This document shows positions 42,660 to 52,328 of a DNA stretch of 64,000 bases, piece after piece; position 1 is the first letter of the stretch; every line of letters starts with the position of its first letter. The stretch lies in NCBI RefSeq assembly GCF_000376785.1, contig NZ_AQXX01000113.1, forward strand, positions 1 to 64,000. The letters are read 5' to 3'. The notes below the pieces were generated by a model. That model was not told where the DNA came from. It saw only the letters and a list, made by a program, of their open reading frames with translations, and made no database searches. Position numbers and translations under genes: made by a program. This stretch comes from Hahella ganghwensis DSM 17046 (GTDB lineage: Bacteria > Pseudomonadota > Gammaproteobacteria > Pseudomonadales > Oleiphilaceae).

Positions 42660-43508
42660 TCATATCTGTTCCTTTAAGCGCAAGTAACTCGCAAATCTCG
42701 GGATATTGTTTTTAGTCGTTCCCCGGTAACGGTAGGTAATGACACTGCCGACAGGTGGTGGCTGAAGCCTGTCTGTCATATCAAAACCACTTCCAATTCT
42801 GAAGCGTATGCCGTTCTCTGTTTCTACCAGAAGAGACCCCATCATCCCCTTATATTTCCCCTTTGCTGGCAAGTGGGCCAAAACCCTGGCCTCAGCATCC
42901 TGTGCCTTTTTCAGTTTCTGCAGATCGTAGGAGCGTTGTGCCTGATAGAGAGAGCTACCCCGATGCAACATCAGACCTTCGCCACCTTTGGCGGTGATGA
43001 CGGACAGGTGATCGCTGAGGGCTGTCTGGCTGGCGACTTTGAATTGTTTGACGGCTTGTACGTGGTTGGGGTTGAGGGGCTTGATTAAACTCTGTAGTGC
43101 CTGTTTCCGCTCATCAAAGGTTCCAAGATGAGAGGGGAGATCGAATACCATGTATTTCACCGACTGCCACTCGCTGTCGATGGGAGAGTCTTTACTGACA
43201 GTACTTAATAATCTGGCGAACTGGCCCCTTCCAGCCCATAGCTCACCGTCCAAGGGTGATACCGGTAAGTTTTTCAGGAACCAGTCTGGAGCATGAATGA
43301 CATTTCCATTGCGAGTTATCAGATTCTGGCCATCCCAGTATGCCCGTATACCGTCCAGTTTTTCACTGATCCAAAAGTCGGCTAAGTGGCTGGCGGCCTG
43401 AAAATTTTCAGCAAGAATGAGCCCGGGTTTATCAACGGCACCGGCAGATACCGGCATTAAAGGAAGAGTGAGTAGCGCGAGGGCGATACCCGTGTGTTTC
43501 TGAAGCAT
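42660..43508 (-). CDS. Periplasmic ATP-dependent DNA ligase (LigE type)
   Basis: A 282-residue protein with a signal peptide (TGIALALLTLPLMPVSAGA). The nucleotidyltransferase motifs are present: adenylated lysine in SEKLDGIRAYWDG (KxDG), LDGELWAG (motif III), EGLMLHRG (motif IV), KLKKAQDAEARV (motif V), then an OB fold (GSLLVETENGIRFRIGSGF). This is the minimal ligase type found in the periplasm of many Gram-negative bacteria, often tied to DNA uptake. AAGGA lies six bases before the ATG. Other extracytoplasmic nucleic-acid enzymes are encoded 5-8 kb away. Confidence 0.93.
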   Translation of the reverse strand: MLQKHTGIALALLTLPLMPVSAGAVDKPGLILAENFQAASHLADFWISEKLDGIRAYWDGQNLITRNGNVIHAPDWFLKNLPVSPLDGELWAGRGQFARLLSTVSKDSPIDSEWQSVKYMVFDLPSHLGTFDERKQALQSLIKPLNPNHVQAVKQFKVASQTALSDHLSVITAKGGEGLMLHRGSSLYQAQRSYDLQKLKKAQDAEARVLAHLPAKGKYKGMMGSLLVETENGIRFRIGSGFDMTDRLQPPPVGSVITYRYRGTTKNNIPRFASYLRLKEQI

Positions 43509-43739
43509 GATACGTCCTTGTTTCAATTGTTCATCCATGAAGCTTCATTATGCTGATAAGCGGTCATCGACAATATAAGAGTCTGTCCAGTCTTTTTGTC
43601 AGAGATTTCTCAATGGTGATGCTGTGTTTTCTTTTTTTGGCCGGTTAAGCCTTGCCGAATAAATTTGGAAAGCAGTATCCTACCCCGCGCGAAGCGATAC
43701 CGAAGTGGTTGCTGCCAATTCTTAGACAGGAAATTTTTT

Positions 43740-44735
43740 ATGCGAATCTCTATACCGCGTCGATGGTTAAATATAGCCGGAGCGATACTGACCTTTATCT
43801 TGGTGGCTGGATGCGCTAGCCGTCCGCAGTATAACGATCTGTATCCTCTGACTGTCGATTCGGTTCAGAAACAGGATGTCTCTGCCAAAAACGTCAGCAG
43901 TGCAGATCAGGCACCGGTGATCGGGATCGCATTTGGCGGTGGTGGGGTCCGGGGGTTTATGCACCTGGGGGTGATTAAAGCGTTGGAAGAAGCTGGGATC
44001 CGGGCACAAATAGTTACCGGTTCCTCTGCCGGATCAATTGCGGCCACATTTTATGCCTCTGGTAAAAGTTATGAGGAAATGGCCTCTATCGTTGAGAACG
44101 TCAAAGAATGGGATGTTGCTGATCTCAGGCTGGCGTCCAATGGTTTTGTCAAAGGCGAGGCGCTCGCTGAGTGGATCAATGGGCATCTGGTTCAGGAGGA
44201 TATCAGTGATTTTCCTATCGGCCTTGGTATTGCGGTCACTGATCTGACTGAGCGGGAAAGCAAACTCATTCAGTCAGGAAACCCTGGTAAAGCTGTGCAG
44301 ATTTCCTCCAGTATTCCCGGAGCCTTTATTCCTGTAACCGTCAATGATCATGTCTACGTGGATGGGGGAGTATTAACTTTAATTCCCGTCCGATATGCCA
44401 GGGCCATGGGGGCGGACTTTGTCATAGCGGTAGATATCTATTGCGGAAACCAGAAGACTGATACCGACACTTCCGGACGGATTCTTCTGAGCACTTTCAG
44501 AATGCAGAGTTGTAAACTGGGTGAAGCGGATCTGGCCGCGGCGGATATTGTGATCCAGCCGGAGTTTGAACCGGAAAACTATGGAAGTTTCAGCTCGAAA
44601 GCCGATGCGATTGAAGCGGGTTATCAAGCCACAATGAAACAGCTGGAAAAAATTCAGGGAATGAAAACGGCTCTTAACCAGCAGAGAATCCTTAGTCCCT
44701 GGAGCTTGCAGTCTAAAGAAGAGCCCTCAGCCTGA
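43740..44735 (+). CDS. Patatin-like phospholipase lipoprotein
   Basis: A 331-residue lipoprotein (signal LNIAGAILTFILVAGC). The patatin core is complete: oxyanion loop GGGGVRGFMHLGV, nucleophile GSSAGSIAATFYAS, and catalytic Asp in YVDGGVLTLIPV. It resembles RssA-type patatins but with a lipobox, so it acts at the envelope. AGGA lies nine bases before this ATG. The last codons lie in a 19-nt tandem repeat that continues beyond the stop. Confidence 0.9.
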   Translation: MRISIPRRWLNIAGAILTFILVAGCASRPQYNDLYPLTVDSVQKQDVSAKNVSSADQAPVIGIAFGGGGVRGFMHLGVIKALEEAGIRAQIVTGSSAGSIAATFYASGKSYEEMASIVENVKEWDVADLRLASNGFVKGEALAEWINGHLVQEDISDFPIGLGIAVTDLTERESKLIQSGNPGKAVQISSSIPGAFIPVTVNDHVYVDGGVLTLIPVRYARAMGADFVIAVDIYCGNQKTDTDTSGRILLSTFRMQSCKLGEADLAAADIVIQPEFEPENYGSFSSKADAIEAGYQATMKQLEKIQGMKTALNQQRILSPWSLQSKEEPSA

Positions 44736-44785
44736 AGAAGAGCCCTCAGGTTGAAGAAAGCTCCCAGTCTGAAGAAGGGCTCGCA
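44712..44785 (+). repeat. Four imperfect tandem repeats of 18-19 nt across the patatin stop
   Basis: Units begin at 44712, 44731, 44750 and 44768, each of the form (T/C)CTGAAGAAGAGCCCTCAG with changes. The stop codon lies at the start of unit 2. A 19-nt unit shifts frame, so gain or loss of a unit would change the C-terminus. Confidence 0.7.
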
Positions 44786-44819
44786 ACAGCTTGTAAAGGT
44801 CGTCGGTGAAATACAATGC

Positions 44820-46742
44820 TCAATGCTTGTTTTGTTTCACCGAGTCGGCCTGATCCTGCAGCCAACCTTCAAGATATCCCGGTACGATGAGCTCGCTTTT
44901 CGCCCGGGAAATACCCGTATATAGCTGGTTGATGGTTTCAGCCAGGGCCTGGCGATCACTGTTCTGAATCGTAATGGCGCTGCGGATAATCATTACCCGC
45001 TCAAATTCCTGGTTGCGGGCATCATCAATTCTTCCCAACAAATATCTTGTTTCTGGAGAACCGGTGCCAGCTTTGGCGAGGGAGTTCTGGAAGTGTTTTT
45101 CCTCGTACCCTGCATCAAACAGTTTATGGACTTTCATCACCACCGGATCTGACTGTTTCTGCACATAATCTTCCCAACTTCGACAGTTTTGTAGTTCTCG
45201 ATGGCTGGGCCTGGTGTGAAAGCGGTAAAAGGCAATGGCATCCTCTACCAGCCACTTCAGGTCTCCCAATGCCCCCGGCAGAATATCAAAAGAACTTTGG
45301 CTGACCGCCAACTGTTGCATGACACTGAGAATATGCCAATTGGTAGGAGCAAGAATGGCACAGGGTCTGTCCGGAATTTTGAATGTGTCATAGTAGGTAA
45401 TGTTGGTGGACTTTTCGTTAGAGCCGATAAACTCTGCCTGGGGTGTCACCGGATGGTGCCGGATAATACCGTTGTAAAGACGATTGGCATTTTGTCCGGC
45501 CCTCAGGGAATGGTTCATGGTGCGTTGCCTGATCTGATGGCTTCGGTGCTGGGAGAAGCTGGCCATCATGCGGGCCTGGTAACGGTCGCCTAAGGTGATG
45601 ACTGCCTGAGGACTTCTTTCCAGAATTTCGATAACGGGGGCCGGTAGGTCGTGACTCTCATCCATGATGATATGCGTAAAGCGCCGGGGGATTTTTTCCC
45701 GGAGCAAGGCCAGTCTTTTGATGCGGTGGTAGCCCTTGATCGGTAATTCCGGCCCAACGCTGGCGCCCGTGATGGTGTCCCATAACTCCGCAGCCAATTG
45801 TACGATAACCTGCTGCATGCCCTGGAGTTTTCCCAAGGTGTATTGGGGAATGTGATGTAACTGTATCTGGGTGTCTTTGGAATAGCAGAAGGCATTCACC
45901 GTTTTATTTACGACATCCGCGACCTGAGCTGGAGTGAGCATCCCGATGGGGCGGTATCCCATTTGTGTCGCGAGTTCGGAATGACTGATCGTAAACTTCC
46001 TTTTTTTACGACCACCGACACGTCTCGTGGGGTCCAGCAGATTGGATTCAAGAATCTCATCAGCCATTACGCCGAAGGTTTTACCGGTGATGTTGTGATG
46101 GTTGGGGAGCCGTGACATAAGCCCCTGTAGTTGCGGCCGGTTCATGGCCAGCAGCATGATATTTCCTTTCTGCAGTAGCTCTGTCAATTTGACGATCAGC
46201 CGGGTTTTACCGGTGCCTGCATATCCCTGAATATCGACGGATTCCTCCGGATCGGACATGATCTGGTTCAGAATTCTATCCTGGTCATCAGAGAGGTAAA
46301 TTCCCCTGTCAGTGCGAGCAGCCAGGTAAACGTTGGGTTTTCTTTCAGTTGTTTTTTTCGATTGGGTCCAGCGATATTCACCGCTTTTATCAAGATAACT
46401 CCGTCTCTTGACATCCTCCTGACTCATCAGAGAGACGCCGTTGTGCAGGAAGCTAATGCCTGCTTTCAGTTCTTTCCTGCCAATGACACTGGATATCTGT
46501 GACCTGAACTCGCTCTCACCCATGATATTGGCTTCACTGATAAGTTGAGCCAGAGCCTGTTCTGCTACCTTGGCTTTTGCCGATGTCGTCATAACCGGAA
46601 GTCTGGTGATGATATAGCATGCCGCCAGCTCGTAAACGGACAGTGTCTCGAGGACGTTGGGGAGCGCTTCGAGATTGGCAGTTGTTCCGTTTTCCAGGAT
46701 TCTCTGCAGCGTGCCTTTGGAGACGGGAAGATGCAATGTCAT
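44820..46742 (-). CDS. Superfamily 1 (UvrD-like) helicase
   Basis: A 640-residue protein. Residues 1-150 are an unassigned N-terminal part. The helicase core has motif I in VDIQGYAGTGKTRLIVKL, motif II in HIIMDESHDLP, motif III in VITLGDRYQARM, and motif VI in INQLYTGISRAKSELIVPG. It is shorter than UvrD/Rep, lacking much of the 2B domain. No strong ribosome site precedes the ATG. It follows two unknown genes, including a membrane protein, on the same strand. It might act in repair, transfer or defence. Confidence 0.85.
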   Translation of the reverse strand: MTLHLPVSKGTLQRILENGTTANLEALPNVLETLSVYELAACYIITRLPVMTTSAKAKVAEQALAQLISEANIMGESEFRSQISSVIGRKELKAGISFLHNGVSLMSQEDVKRRSYLDKSGEYRWTQSKKTTERKPNVYLAARTDRGIYLSDDQDRILNQIMSDPEESVDIQGYAGTGKTRLIVKLTELLQKGNIMLLAMNRPQLQGLMSRLPNHHNITGKTFGVMADEILESNLLDPTRRVGGRKKRKFTISHSELATQMGYRPIGMLTPAQVADVVNKTVNAFCYSKDTQIQLHHIPQYTLGKLQGMQQVIVQLAAELWDTITGASVGPELPIKGYHRIKRLALLREKIPRRFTHIIMDESHDLPAPVIEILERSPQAVITLGDRYQARMMASFSQHRSHQIRQRTMNHSLRAGQNANRLYNGIIRHHPVTPQAEFIGSNEKSTNITYYDTFKIPDRPCAILAPTNWHILSVMQQLAVSQSSFDILPGALGDLKWLVEDAIAFYRFHTRPSHRELQNCRSWEDYVQKQSDPVVMKVHKLFDAGYEEKHFQNSLAKAGTGSPETRYLLGRIDDARNQEFERVMIIRSAITIQNSDRQALAETINQLYTGISRAKSELIVPGYLEGWLQDQADSVKQNKH

Positions 46743-46816
46743 TCTGTGGGGAGGCTCGTGTCAGGGCTTCTAACTTCCGGAGTCGTCACGATTCCGGTAA
46801 CTTTACTTGGACAGCT

Positions 46817-47254
46817 CTATTCAGACAGCTCTGCACGTGATGCCTCGATTCTGGTGATCACTTCGTTGAATTCCATATCCAGCAGGTAGCGGTCATTCAC
46901 CGAGGTGATCGGCACTCCGTCGAGATCATAGACCAGGTGAGTTGTATCGAGGGTGACAATGGCTTTACCGTTATCAGAGCGCTCAGCCCGGCGAATGGAA
47001 GATGGCACGATGGCAAGATCGCTGTAGCTGACAGGAAAACTCTCCAGGCTGCCACCCCGGCAGTAAATCAATGTTGCGTTGCTATCTTCTGCCATGAACT
47101 CTAACTCGTGGATACTGGTAAATGAACGCTGATTATAAAGGCCGAAGGGGCTCACTAACACCGCTTTATCAAAATTACCGGCCAGGAGGAAACGATACAA
47201 GCTGATCTCGCTGCAGCAGACTGATCCGTCCACCGTGAAACGGGATAGGGGCAT
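46817..47254 (-). CDS. Hypothetical protein between membrane protein and helicase
   Basis: A 145-residue soluble protein of mixed alpha/beta type with no recognised family. It includes FDKAVLVSPFGLYNQRSF, ESFPVSYSDLAIVPSSIRRA and an acidic C-terminal helix (EFNEVITRIEASRAELSE). No clear ribosome site is visible, though the upstream membrane-protein gene ends only 17 bp before it, so coupled translation is plausible. The helicase gene begins 74 bp later. Confidence 0.6.
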   Translation of the reverse strand: MPLSRFTVDGSVCCSEISLYRFLLAGNFDKAVLVSPFGLYNQRSFTSIHELEFMAEDSNATLIYCRGGSLESFPVSYSDLAIVPSSIRRAERSDNGKAIVTLDTTHLVYDLDGVPITSVNDRYLLDMEFNEVITRIEASRAELSE

Positions 47255-47271
47255 ATCGCATGAACAGGCTT

Positions 47272-48678
47272 CTAGGGCGCGGGAGAATCCTGCTGCCGTT
47301 CTGCATAGCCTTTGGCTGAGGTCATAAAGGCATCCATGATGTCTTTGGGTTTTGCTGATTCCTCTGCTGAGGGCAAGGAAGCAACCTCTTCAGGGTTGGC
47401 CTGCTGAGGTTTGGTGCCAACACCGAAGGCACGCAACACCTGTAGAACTTGAGACAGACTGGAAAAGGCCTTAAACCAGAAAGGCCCCCCCAGCCCGATC
47501 AATATACCGGTGAAAATGGAAGCTACCATCCAGACAATGAAAGTCGGTATCTCTTTGAGCAGCGCGATGAAGTTTTTATCCGTGGTACCCCATAAGCTTC
47601 CTTCCTGGGGGCAACTCGGATCACCTTTAGGTCCGGTTGAGCAATAGGGGTAATAAATGTAGCCGACAGGGAGACCTGAAGTTTCCAGCTTGTTCAGGCT
47701 GTCCCTGGAAGAATTTGCCAGGTCGGTCAGGTTACCGGAAATTTCTTCAAACTGGTCACCGGTTAACTGGCCTTTGGCGACCATTGCCTGAAGACTTTCT
47801 AGTGATTCCGCTGCCTGTTGGTTGGCGTTCATGGCGGATTGAGCCTCAGCAATCATGGATTCTCTGATGTCAGGGCTTTTCATCAGAGTGGACATGATAC
47901 GGCCGGCGTGAATATTCACCGCCAGGGCCAACAGAATGCCGATGATAATAGATAACAAATGGGTTCTTTTACGAAACAGTTCACTGGAAGCTCTGCCAAA
48001 ACGGTCGTAAGTTCTGACAAAGTCATTCACGATGGTTTCAACTTTTTCTTCTGTTTCTTTCAGGATTGCCTGACCTACGTCGCTTCTTCCCAGTCTCTGG
48101 GCAAATGAAAGAGGACTGAGCTGGCTGATGGAGGTTTCGCAGCCGGTGAATTTATCGAACAGACGCTGCCACCATTTTTTTTTCTTTTTGCCGGTGTTTT
48201 CTTTGTCAGAGCTCTCCGATTGCGTTTCAAGGCTGATCATCGCGGGATTGTTTGTCATTGTCCTGACGAACTTACGGCATACATCCTCTTTGGTCTTCCC
48301 TGGTTTCTGAGTTGTCGTATTGTCATTAATGGCTTGGGTATTATTTGTGGTGGACTGGGAATCTGTGGGCGATTGGGTATCTGTGGTGGACAGGGCGGCG
48401 GTAGTGTTGCTTGTCGGTTCAGATGTCGTTTTATGGCTGTCAGTCTCTGGCGACTTGTCATCATCCGGAGAATTGTTTTCGCCTGTAGGCTGGTCATCAG
48501 TAAGATACTTGCCGAGCCGGGGATGAATAACTGTCTGATAGAAAGAGGTCATGGCGATCTGCAGATTTTTTTCGCGCAAGCCTGCTACACGAACGCAAAA
48601 CTCAACGATGCCTGTGACGATGGTGGAGAAAATAATCATGACTACGGCAAAAGCCATAGCTGATTCAAGTAGGGCCAT
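47272..48678 (-). CDS. Large membrane protein with Ser/Thr/Asn-rich linker
   Basis: A 468-residue protein. N-terminal helix ESAMAFAVVMIIFSTIVTGI, then a low-complexity Thr/Ser/Asn/Asp-rich segment of about 70 residues (residues 60-130), a Lys-rich KKKKKWWQRLF patch, an internal helix (LLSIIIGILLALAVNIHAG), a coiled-coil-like region (NQQAAESLESLQAMVAKGQL), and a C-terminal helix (FIVWMVASIFTGILIGLGGP). I do not recognise the family. GGAGGAGAAGAG lies before the ATG. It heads the unit with the unknown gene and helicase. Confidence 0.75.
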   Translation of the reverse strand: MALLESAMAFAVVMIIFSTIVTGIVEFCVRVAGLREKNLQIAMTSFYQTVIHPRLGKYLTDDQPTGENNSPDDDKSPETDSHKTTSEPTSNTTAALSTTDTQSPTDSQSTTNNTQAINDNTTTQKPGKTKEDVCRKFVRTMTNNPAMISLETQSESSDKENTGKKKKKWWQRLFDKFTGCETSISQLSPLSFAQRLGRSDVGQAILKETEEKVETIVNDFVRTYDRFGRASSELFRKRTHLLSIIIGILLALAVNIHAGRIMSTLMKSPDIRESMIAEAQSAMNANQQAAESLESLQAMVAKGQLTGDQFEEISGNLTDLANSSRDSLNKLETSGLPVGYIYYPYCSTGPKGDPSCPQEGSLWGTTDKNFIALLKEIPTFIVWMVASIFTGILIGLGGPFWFKAFSSLSQVLQVLRAFGVGTKPQQANPEEVASLPSAEESAKPKDIMDAFMTSAKGYAERQQDSPAP

Positions 48679-48770
48679 CTCTTCTCCTCCCAGAATTCGT
48701 TAGAGAGCGTCGGAAAAACTACCTACGTTGCCATTGCTGCGTCTGTCAGGTAGCTCGTTTGGGCTCCAGA

Positions 48771-49562
48771 TTACTCGAACAATGAATTCAGTTTTCCTGC
48801 GAGCCGGATTCCGTCTTTGACCAGACAGTCATCAATCAGTGCCTTGTTCTTATAGGCATATTCGTAGGAAAGGCTGGGATCCTCTGAGCTGCTATTCCCC
48901 AGATCGTATACCTGCTTTCGAACGGATTTGGATTCAGTCGCCCAGTCTCGATAAGTTGAACTTTGCCATTCCCTGATCTGTGAGCTCGTGACATTATCCA
49001 GAAAGCTGGCATATTCACGGAAACTCAATTGCTCATTTTCGATCAGACTGCTGTCCCAGACAGAGTGGAGGTTGGTTTTTCTGCCGAACCATTTGACCCG
49101 AACTTTATTTCCCCCGTAGTCATCGCGGCGCCCGACGTGAAGAGGCTGATGAATGTCACCAACAAAGTGGATGTAGAAGGCCAATGCACGCCACATTTCT
49201 GTCTGGTTGACCTTCTTTTCTGCCAGGATGCTTTCAAACTTCTGCAGCGCAATCAGGATGTCTCCCTTATCACTGTGTTCGTAGTCGTCGAAAGATTCAT
49301 CGTCATCTATGGACACAAAATGCCAGGGCTTGGCGAAATCCCAGCCGGAATCCGAGCGGATTTCGTCAGGCCAGGTGGCTGACTGGGCCAGATGCCGGCC
49401 TTCGGTAATTTTGAAAATGGCCGCTTTGGCTTCCGGTGACAGATGATCTTCGGCAATGCGGGCAACAATACGGTGACCGTTAGGACCGAAAGACAAGGCC
49501 GGCAGGGACAGCAGCAACATTCCGGCGAATGTGATCAGAGGAAGAAATAGACGCAATTTCAT
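48771..49562 (-). CDS. S1/P1-type nuclease
   Basis: A 263-residue secreted zinc nuclease (signal peptide LFLPLITFAGMLLLSLPALS). It has the motif set of the family: GPNGHRIVARIAEDHLS, ATWPDEIRSD, PWHFVSIDDDE, and HFVGDIHQPLHVG. In fungal S1/P1 enzymes the mature N-terminus is Trp and binds zinc; here the predicted first residue is Phe. It would cut single-stranded nucleic acids outside the cytoplasm. A 5'-nucleotidase gene lies directly upstream on the same strand. Confidence 0.93.
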   Translation of the reverse strand: MKLRLFLPLITFAGMLLLSLPALSFGPNGHRIVARIAEDHLSPEAKAAIFKITEGRHLAQSATWPDEIRSDSGWDFAKPWHFVSIDDDESFDDYEHSDKGDILIALQKFESILAEKKVNQTEMWRALAFYIHFVGDIHQPLHVGRRDDYGGNKVRVKWFGRKTNLHSVWDSSLIENEQLSFREYASFLDNVTSSQIREWQSSTYRDWATESKSVRKQVYDLGNSSSEDPSLSYEYAYKNKALIDDCLVKDGIRLAGKLNSLFE

Positions 49563-49639
49563 TGGCTGAATTCCTCGTCGAAACTGAGTTTCTTATCCAT
49601 TATCAGGCTCTTTGGTGTGGTGACGGGTTATCGCCAGAC

Positions 49640-51157
49640 CTACTCTGCGTATATGTAGGGTGACCTGGCGGAATTCTTGGTCACGTCAGTGCTTTGAGCC
49701 GGATAGGTGGACTTGAGTTCATCGATCAACGCGAAGCGTGAATCCACAAGACCGTCCGAGATTCGTTTGATTCGATGATTATCGACGAGAAACTCAAGAC
49801 CGGAATCCCCCCGATCAATCAGAAAATTGGCGATCGATACGGTGTACTCTGAACTGGTATTCAAAGGCACCCCATTGATGCTCCAGCCGGAACTGGTCAT
49901 CTCTACTTTCGCGTGATGTAGAAAACCGCCTTTTCCCCGATTGGCTTCTCCGACATTCAGTGCCTGTTCCAGAATGTCGCCAGGCATCCGTACTTGGCTG
50001 TAATCTCCGCCAAAAGGCAGAATACGTATGACATCATATTGAGTCACATCCCCGGGTGGCAGAATGTCATCAATGCGGATGCTGCCAGCATTGAGCAATG
50101 ACAGATCCGAGCCTGGATAAGCGGCCAAAGCACTCTCTGCCACTAATGAGGTCAAGCGGGTTTCGCCGTTGCGAACACTGGCTTCCAGTCCATCCAATGG
50201 TTCACTGGTTATGGCCACCAGTTGTTCAGGTTCGAATCCATCATTTCGAAAAGCCGTAAAGGCCTTGTTAATCCATTTATCCACAACTTCCGCAATGACT
50301 GGATCTTCGTCGAAACGTGCGTCGATAATCTGCAGTCGTGAATTAATGGAGAGACTTTTGCTTAGGGTGTCGTAGGCGAGGTGATGGATATACACGGAGC
50401 GTGCATTGGCATCTGCCTTGGCGATGGGGGTGAACTCTATGCCGCGACGCAGATAGGCATTTTCATGTTCGTGTCCGCCGAGTATCAGGTCCACATTGGT
50501 CAGCTTTTCTGCGAATTTGATGTCTTCAGCCAGGTCCTGATGGGTGATCAGCACCAGGATATCCGCTTTATCCTGATTTTTCAGTTGGTTCACCGCCCTT
50601 TGAGCTTCTTTCAGAGGATCCTCTATGGTGACAAAATCTTTGGCCAAAGACCGCAAGGTAATGCCAGCCAGTCCCACTTTAATACCCTCGACCTTCAGAA
50701 CCAGGGTCTCCTGGGTGTTGGGAAAGAGCTTGCCGTTTGAGGCATCGAGCACATTGCTGGTGATGATCTTGAATTGTGCTTCATCCAGCCGGTCCAGCAT
50801 GGGCTCCAGACCATTGTCGAATTCGTGATTGCCCAGTGTCATAAAGTCCCAATCCATGGCGTTCAGTACGGCAACCATCTGTTTGCCATTAAGACGTTCG
50901 CCATCCACTTTGGCCGTACCGATCGCCGAAGGGCTAAAAAGATCGCCGGCGAGTACTGTGAAAGTGTTGGGATTCTCCCGTTTCAGTTGATTGATCAAAG
51001 ACTGCAATCGGGCCAGGCCACCATAGAGGCCTCCGTTAACAGGTGTCATTTCATAAACATCATTGGCTTGTACCAGTGTGATATTGACCACTTTGGCACT
51101 GACAGGAAGAGCAAATAGAATAGTGAAAAACAGCCACAGACCAGATTTCTTCGGCAT
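49640..51157 (-). CDS. 5'-nucleotidase/UshA-family metallophosphatase
   Basis: A 505-residue secreted protein (signal GLWLFFTILFALPVSA). The N-terminal metallophosphoesterase has GNHEFDNG, ILVLITHQD and ILGGHEHE; the first metal motif reads QANDVYEMTP, with Tyr where UshA has His. The C-terminal 5'-nucleotidase domain has LTSLVAESALAAYPGSDLSL and ILPFGGDYSQV. AAGGAGG lies six bases before this ATG; the frame is open 27 codons earlier. With the nearby S1/P1 nuclease it could release nucleosides and phosphate from extracellular nucleic acid. Confidence 0.9.
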   Translation of the reverse strand: MPKKSGLWLFFTILFALPVSAKVVNITLVQANDVYEMTPVNGGLYGGLARLQSLINQLKRENPNTFTVLAGDLFSPSAIGTAKVDGERLNGKQMVAVLNAMDWDFMTLGNHEFDNGLEPMLDRLDEAQFKIITSNVLDASNGKLFPNTQETLVLKVEGIKVGLAGITLRSLAKDFVTIEDPLKEAQRAVNQLKNQDKADILVLITHQDLAEDIKFAEKLTNVDLILGGHEHENAYLRRGIEFTPIAKADANARSVYIHHLAYDTLSKSLSINSRLQIIDARFDEDPVIAEVVDKWINKAFTAFRNDGFEPEQLVAITSEPLDGLEASVRNGETRLTSLVAESALAAYPGSDLSLLNAGSIRIDDILPPGDVTQYDVIRILPFGGDYSQVRMPGDILEQALNVGEANRGKGGFLHHAKVEMTSSGWSINGVPLNTSSEYTVSIANFLIDRGDSGLEFLVDNHRIKRISDGLVDSRFALIDELKSTYPAQSTDVTKNSARSPYIYAE

Positions 51158-51513
51158 GGCGCCCTCCTTGGAATATCCCTGCAGGAGTCTCCAATACTTC
51201 CTTGAGGCTCCATGATTAACAAACCTTGGGACAAACAATCACAAAGCCTGTTTGTTGAGTCCCTTAGTTATAGGTCAGGAATTGGTGGTGTGCAATTTTT
51301 GATCGAGTAGAGGGCAATGAGAATGCTCCATATGAAGCCATATAAGTCATTGTGTGTATCCAGAGGGATACTGACGCTCCTGGCAACGTGTAATCACTCA
51401 AATTGGCAAGGTTGGTACTTTGGTATCTCATCAAGAGCTGTATACCAGGTAACAGACTATACTCTCAGTTGAAGCCCAGTTAAGCATCATCTACTCCGGA
51501 TAAGGAGCGCAAA
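51158..51513. other. Divergent promoter region
   Basis: About 355 bp without a gene. An inverted repeat GTATCC-AGAG-GGATAC lies at 51356-51371 and could bind a regulator. No other clear element was seen. Confidence 0.4.
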
Positions 51514-52314
51514 GTGATTCTTTCTACCTCGATGGTTGTATTGGTTGTTGCCTTGTCTGCAATACCTGTTGTGGATTCGAATCGCACTGTTCATTTGACC
51601 AATGGAGAGTGGCCGCCCTATACCTCAGAGAAACTGAAACACGGGGGCGTCTTTACCCATATTGTGACCGAGGCATTTAAGCATTCCGGCTATACCGTTA
51701 CGTACGAATATCATCCCTGGAATCGAAGCTACCAAATCGCTCAGGAAGGTGATGCTGACGGCTCCCTCACATGGGCTCCGACGCCTGAGCGGGAGTTGGA
51801 CTTTATTTTTTCTGACCCGGTGACTTTTAATAAAAAAGTGATTTTCCATCTGAAAAGCTTCAGTTTTGACTGGAAAAATATCCGAGATCTGGAAGGGCTG
51901 AGAATTGGGGCCACAGATAACTACACTTATGGTAGTGAATTTGATGCTGCTGCCAGTAATGGACAGCTGTCTGTGGAATTTGTCAGTGCGGACGAACTGA
52001 ATATTCGTAAGTTATTAGCAGGCAGGATAGAAATTTTTCCCATGGAAATAGAGGTGGGATATGCGTTGATTGACCGAGAGCTGACTTCGTCCCAGGCTCG
52101 CCTGATAACCAACCATCCCCGTCCAATCCAGACCACACCGATATGTGTCGCTTTCTCCCGCAAGATAAAACCTGAGCGAGTGGATGTCCTACTGAAAGAC
52201 TTTAATAAAGGCCTGGACTATCTCAGGGCCTCAGGCAGATATGAAGAGCTGATGTGGGACTCCCGAACCGGAAAATACAGAAACGACTCGGCAAAGCCGC
52301 ATATCAATCAGTGA
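51514..52314 (+). CDS. Periplasmic solute-binding protein, family 3 type
   Basis: A 266-residue exported protein with a short signal (MVVLVVALSAIPVVDS). The fold is that of amino-acid-type binding proteins: VHLTNGEWPPYTSEKLKHGG, PWNRSYQIAQEGDADGSLTW, FIFSDPVTFNKKVIFH, LRIGATDNYTYGSEF. No ABC permease or ATPase gene is nearby. Such orphans in gammaproteobacteria often belong to signalling or unlinked transporters. Start is GTG with AAGGAG six bases upstream. Confidence 0.85.
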   Translation: MILSTSMVVLVVALSAIPVVDSNRTVHLTNGEWPPYTSEKLKHGGVFTHIVTEAFKHSGYTVTYEYHPWNRSYQIAQEGDADGSLTWAPTPERELDFIFSDPVTFNKKVIFHLKSFSFDWKNIRDLEGLRIGATDNYTYGSEFDAAASNGQLSVEFVSADELNIRKLLAGRIEIFPMEIEVGYALIDRELTSSQARLITNHPRPIQTTPICVAFSRKIKPERVDVLLKDFNKGLDYLRASGRYEELMWDSRTGKYRNDSAKPHINQ

Positions 52315-52328
52315 ATCTTGAAAGTCTG

